DNA of 64,000 bases from Mesorhizobium sp. ES1-1 (GTDB lineage: Bacteria; Pseudomonadota; Alphaproteobacteria; Rhizobiales; Rhizobiaceae). The position numbers and the translations under genes were made by a program. Shown here one piece after another: positions 60,892-64,000 of this stretch. Each line of letters starts with the position of its first letter. Positions within the stretch are counted from its first letter, which is position 1. The stretch covers positions 124,001-188,000 of the forward strand of contig NZ_JAIUGX010000004.1 of NCBI RefSeq assembly GCF_020164785.1. Direction: 5' to 3'. Under the pieces are notes generated by a model. That model did no database searches. It saw nothing but the letters and a program-made list of their open reading frames with translations, and had not been told where the DNA came from.

Positions 60892-61350
60892 ATGAAACAA
60901 AGACTGCAGTTTTTTGCCAAGGCGCCCGATCTGATGAAGACCGTGTCGGCGCTGAACAAGGCGGTCGATGAATGCGGACTGGAGGTGAGCCTGCTCCATC
61001 TGATCAAGCTCAGGGCTTCGCAGATCAATGGCTGCTCATTCTGCGTCGAGATGCATAGCCGCGAGGCGAGGCGCGACGGCGAGACCGAGCAGCGGCTTTA
61101 TCTGGTCGCGGCCTGGAAGGAATCGCCGCTCTTTTCAGACCGGGAGCGCGCGGCCTTCGCCTGGACGGAAGCCGTGACCCTGATCGCGGGCAATGGCGTG
61201 CCGGACGAACTCTATGCCCGCACGCTGGAGCATTTCTCGGAAGAGGAACTTGTCAAGCTGTCGGTAGCTGTCGGGATGATCAATGTCTGGAATCGGCTGT
61301 GCGTCCCGTTCCAGGCCATTCATCCGATGGCGTCAGCCAAAGCGGCCTGA
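60892..61350 (+). CDS. Carboxymuconolactone decarboxylase-family / AhpD-like protein
   Basis: 152 residues, helical CMD fold with the peroxidase-type CxxC in ASQINGCSFCVEMHSREARR, where Cys-Cys and the following His are the AhpD catalytic set. Such proteins reduce peroxides or serve as thiol-disulphide partners. GGAAAGGA precedes the ATG. It forms a two-gene unit with the Rrf2 regulator upstream, a common pairing for oxidative or electrophile stress. Confidence 0.9.
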   Translation: MKQRLQFFAKAPDLMKTVSALNKAVDECGLEVSLLHLIKLRASQINGCSFCVEMHSREARRDGETEQRLYLVAAWKESPLFSDRERAAFAWTEAVTLIAGNGVPDELYARTLEHFSEEELVKLSVAVGMINVWNRLCVPFQAIHPMASAKAA

Positions 61351-61475
61351 TTGCCCTCAGCGGCCACCGTCATGGAATGCTGCGGCGGTGCCCTGAACGC
61401 GGCGAGGCCGATATCGGAACCAATCGCGGCGCTGACGCATTTCGACCCCTGAATGCCCTGCATCCAGGATGAGAT

Positions 61476-62537
61476 ATGAAAATCGCCCATGTCGCGCCGC
61501 TTTATGAATCGGTGCCGCCCAAACTCTATGGCGGCACCGAGCGCATAGTCTCCTATCTGACGGAAGCATTGGTCGACCTCGGACACGAGGTGACGCTGTT
61601 TGCAAGCGGCGACAGCCAGACCTCCGCAACGCTGGTACCGGGCCGCGAATGCGCGCTTCGCCTCGATCCGCGGCCGCTGAAATCCGAGACGGCCGCGCAT
61701 CTTTCCATGCTTGCCGAGGTGCGGAACAGGGCGCGGGAGTTCGACGTCATCCATTTCCATCTCAGCCACTTCCTGCACTTTTCTTTCTTCGAGGATATGG
61801 CCGGGCGCACTCTGACGACGCCGCATGGCAGGCTCGATTACGTCGACCTGGCGCCGGCCTACGAACGGTTTCCGCGCTTTCCGATGATCTCCATTTCGCA
61901 CAGCCAGAGGGCAGGGCTTGCCAAGGCCAACTGGCTGTCGACGATCCACCATGGATTGCCGACTGGCCTCTATGAGCCGAATTTCGAGACGGCGACGGAG
62001 GAACCCTACCTTGTCTTTCTCGGCCGTTTTTCTCGGGACAAGCGGCCGGACCGCGCCATCGAGATCGCCTTGCGATCGGGCCTGAGGCTGAAGCTCGCGG
62101 CGAAGATCGGCGATGATGATCGCGCCTATTTCCACGAAGTGGTCGAGCCCTTGATCGACGGCGATCGCATCGACTATGTCGGCGAGATCGAGGAGAACCA
62201 GAAGGCCGAGTTCCTCGGCAAGGCGGCCGGGCTGTTGTTTCCGATCGACTGGCCGGAGCCGTTCGGCCTTGCCGCGATCGAGGCGATGGCCTGCGGTACG
62301 CCGGTGATCGCCTGGAATTGCGGTGCGCTGCCGGAGATCATAGATCAAGGCGTTACCGGCTTTATCGCCGATACGATGGATGGCGCGGTTGCCGCTGTGC
62401 CGGAACTGCTGCGGCTCGACAGGCGAAAGATAAGGGCCGTCTTCGAAAAGCGGTTCTCCGCCAGGAGAATGGCGGGCGACTATCTGGCTGCCTATTCGCG
62501 GCTGGTCGGCGTCCCCGTCGAAGCGAAGGCATCGTGA
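61476..62537 (+). CDS. Glycosyltransferase family 4 protein
   Basis: 353 residues, GT-B fold. The acceptor-binding domain starts with KIAHVAPLYESVPPKLYGGTERIV and carries FDVIHFHLSHFLHF; the donor domain has VFLGRFSRDKRPDRAIEIA and the E-x7-E motif EPFGLAAIEAMACGTPVIAW. It transfers a sugar from a nucleotide donor to an unknown acceptor in the cytoplasm. It precedes the debranching-type enzyme (41-base gap), suggesting a role in storage or stress polysaccharide, but the product is not known. Confidence 0.92.
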   Translation: MKIAHVAPLYESVPPKLYGGTERIVSYLTEALVDLGHEVTLFASGDSQTSATLVPGRECALRLDPRPLKSETAAHLSMLAEVRNRAREFDVIHFHLSHFLHFSFFEDMAGRTLTTPHGRLDYVDLAPAYERFPRFPMISISHSQRAGLAKANWLSTIHHGLPTGLYEPNFETATEEPYLVFLGRFSRDKRPDRAIEIALRSGLRLKLAAKIGDDDRAYFHEVVEPLIDGDRIDYVGEIEENQKAEFLGKAAGLLFPIDWPEPFGLAAIEAMACGTPVIAWNCGALPEIIDQGVTGFIADTMDGAVAAVPELLRLDRRKIRAVFEKRFSARRMAGDYLAAYSRLVGVPVEAKAS

Positions 62538-62578
62538 ACCGCGCCGTGCCGGCGCGAAATCACAGGGATGTGTGACAG

Positions 62579-64000
62579 ATGGCAAAACTTGACGAGCGAC
62601 AGCTCGATCCCGCCGTGGCGCTTGCCTCACTGGACGAGACGGCGCCGCGTGAACCGCACCGGCTCTTCGCACTCAAGCAGGGCGATTGTTTCGTCGTTGC
62701 CGACGCCTATGGTGACATACGCGGCGCCGGCGACGGCTTCTTTCGCGACGACACAAGGGTGCTGTCCGAATTCCGGCTGACCGTAGGCGGCAGGCAGACA
62801 TCGTTGCTTGGCGCGTCGCTCAGCCAGGACAATGTGCTGTTCACCACCAACCTGACCAATTTGCCCATCGAGAGCGTGATCGGCCGCGAAATCCCGCAGG
62901 GCGCAATCCATATCGAACGCGTCAGGCTGATCTGGCAGGACAGGCTGTTCGAGAGGATTACCCTGTCCAACTACAGCCGTGAAAGCACGACGATCAGGGT
63001 CTCCCTAAGCTTTGCCGCGGATTTCCGCGATATGTTCGAAGTGCGCGGCTCGACACGCGCCAGGCGCGGAGTGGCTCATGTTGCCGAGACCAATGCGAGC
63101 AGCGTTCTGCTGCGTTATGACGGGCTGGACGGGGTTTCCCGGGCATCCGCGATATCTTTCTCGCAGGCGCCGGACCAATTGACAACGGACCGCGCCGACT
63201 TCCTGCTCGCGGTGAGCAAGCGCAGAAGCAAGGTGCTTTACATTGAAGTCGGGTCCGAGGCGGCGGAAGCGCCCGATCGCGACCGTTTCCGGGCCGCCGC
63301 CGCGCGTGCACGCTTCGGCATGCGGGCCAAGCGCCGGCATGGCGCGACGGTCCACAGCTCCGGCCGCGTCTTCAACGACTGGATCGAGCGTGCCCGCGCC
63401 GATGTGGCTCTGCTGACCACCGAGCTTGCGACCGGGCCTTACCCCTATGCCGGCATCCCCTGGTTCTCGACGGCGTTCGGTCGCGACGGGGTCATTTCGG
63501 CGCTGCAGATGCTGTGGCTCAATCCGGGCCTGGCGCGCGGCGTGCTCGCCTTCCTGGCGGAGCATCAGGCGACCGAGACATCGCCATTCAGCGATTCGCA
63601 GCCCGGCAAGATCATGCACGAGACCCGCAAGGGAGAAATGGTGGCGCTGCGGGAGCTTCCGTTCGGCCGCTACTATGGGGGCGTCGACACAACGCCGCTC
63701 TATATCCATCTTGCCTGTGCCTATGCCGATCGTACCGGCGACATGGCGTTCATCGACAGGCTGTGGCCGTCGCTCTGCGCGGCCGCCGAATGGACCGAGG
63801 AGGCGGGCCGCGAGACCGGCTTCGTCACCTATCAGCGGGCCGCCGAGTCCGGGCTCGCCAACCAGGGATGGAAGGATAGTTTCGATTCCGTCTTCCACGC
63901 CGACGGCCGCATCCCCAAGGGCCCGATCGCGCTTGTCGAGGTACAAGGCTATGTCTTTGCCGCCTTTCGGGGCTTGGCCAAGCTCGCCCGACGCCGTGGC
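62579..64000 (+). CDS. Glycogen-debranching-type amylo-alpha-1,6-glucosidase (partial, 3' end outside window)
   Basis: The 474 codons visible run open to the window end. An N-terminal domain (FALKQGDCFVVADAYGDIRG, GDGFFRDDTRVLSEFRLTVGG) of the N-terminal GDE type is followed by the start of the (alpha/alpha)6 catalytic domain: GIPWFSTAFGRDGVISALQM, GKIMHETRKGEMVALRELPFG and YYGGVDTTPLYIHLACAYAD. It probably hydrolyses alpha-1,6 branches or related glucans. The ATG at 62579 follows AGGGATG-type sequence weakly. It is downstream of the GT4 gene. Confidence 0.92.
   Translation, partial: MAKLDERQLDPAVALASLDETAPREPHRLFALKQGDCFVVADAYGDIRGAGDGFFRDDTRVLSEFRLTVGGRQTSLLGASLSQDNVLFTTNLTNLPIESVIGREIPQGAIHIERVRLIWQDRLFERITLSNYSRESTTIRVSLSFAADFRDMFEVRGSTRARRGVAHVAETNASSVLLRYDGLDGVSRASAISFSQAPDQLTTDRADFLLAVSKRRSKVLYIEVGSEAAEAPDRDRFRAAAARARFGMRAKRRHGATVHSSGRVFNDWIERARADVALLTTELATGPYPYAGIPWFSTAFGRDGVISALQMLWLNPGLARGVLAFLAEHQATETSPFSDSQPGKIMHETRKGEMVALRELPFGRYYGGVDTTPLYIHLACAYADRTGDMAFIDRLWPSLCAAAEWTEEAGRETGFVTYQRAAESGLANQGWKDSFDSVFHADGRIPKGPIALVEVQGYVFAAFRGLAKLARRRG

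Noticed and set aside
1..64000. Search for tRNA, rRNA, insertion sequences, integrases and prophage genes
   Set aside because: No clover-leaf-like sequence, transposase or phage motif was recognised by eye; a dedicated scan could still find a short RNA.

Overview
The window looks like chromosome of a Rhizobiales alphaproteobacterium, most likely Mesorhizobium or a close relative. The reasons are a high GC content with strong C/G third-position bias, many ABC uptake systems with their own regulators, MocR-type and Rrf2-type regulators, a TamA/TamB pair, small DUF1236-type exported proteins, and RIME-like palindromic intergenic repeats (CTTCTCCCCGT...ACGGGGAGAAG followed by a conserved tail). 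No rRNA, tRNA, insertion sequence, prophage or CRISPR array was seen. All family names come from reading translated motifs by eye; no database search was run.

Layout. 1-9.6 kb: a minus-strand operon (ChbG/YdjC deacetylase, sugar-binding protein, permease, ATPase cut by the window edge), divergent from a DegT-type aminotransferase. It is followed by a ProC-like reductase, an AHSA1/SRPBCC protein, a MocR-type regulator, a free-standing 68-aa LacI-type HTH protein and an IolE/MocC-like inosose dehydratase. This set could plausibly serve uptake and breakdown of an amino-cyclitol or amino sugar. 9.7-18.1 kb: a DUF3175 protein, an MFS carrier, then a LacI/GntR regulator, a sugar-type ABC transporter (binding protein, double ATPase, two permeases) and gluconokinase, pointing to an aldonate or sugar-acid uptake operon. 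A perfect 14-bp LacI-type palindrome lies between regulator and operon. 18.1-20.9 kb: an LpxL-like acyltransferase lacking the usual His motif, divergent from an acyl-CoA synthetase.

20.9-31.4 kb: sulfur uptake. An orphan sulfate-binding protein with its own terminator is followed by a Cys-rich Rrf2 regulator. The full sulfate operon (sbp, cysT, cysW, cysA) lies at 27.6-31.4 kb. Between them is a cluster of small, poorly known exported or membrane proteins (DUF1236, His-rich, Gly/Asn-repeat) and a NarL-type two-component pair.

31.6-47.6 kb: cell envelope. PbpC and a 1826-residue thioester alpha-2-macroglobulin with an N-terminal PAN-like module form one minus-strand unit. It is divergent from tamA-tamB, and TamB carries a clear ~622-residue internal tandem duplication. 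47.8-54.2 kb: a Tat-exported peptide-type ABC importer (binding protein, two permeases, fused double ATPase). 54.2-56.8 kb: a lytic-transglycosylase-like lipoprotein, DoxX, an exported hypothetical protein and a two-domain VOC protein. 57.3-60 kb: preT-preA for reductive pyrimidine breakdown, preceded by a RutR-like operator. 60-61.4 kb: an Rrf2 regulator with tandem palindromes in its promoter and an AhpD-like protein. 61.5-64 kb: a GT4 glycosyltransferase and a glycogen-debranching-type enzyme cut by the window end.

No wholly new system is proven here. The best leads are the possible amino-cyclitol locus, the Rrf2/sulfate arrangement, the TamB duplication, the PAN-alpha-2-macroglobulin and the small-protein cluster at 22.8-25.2 kb.
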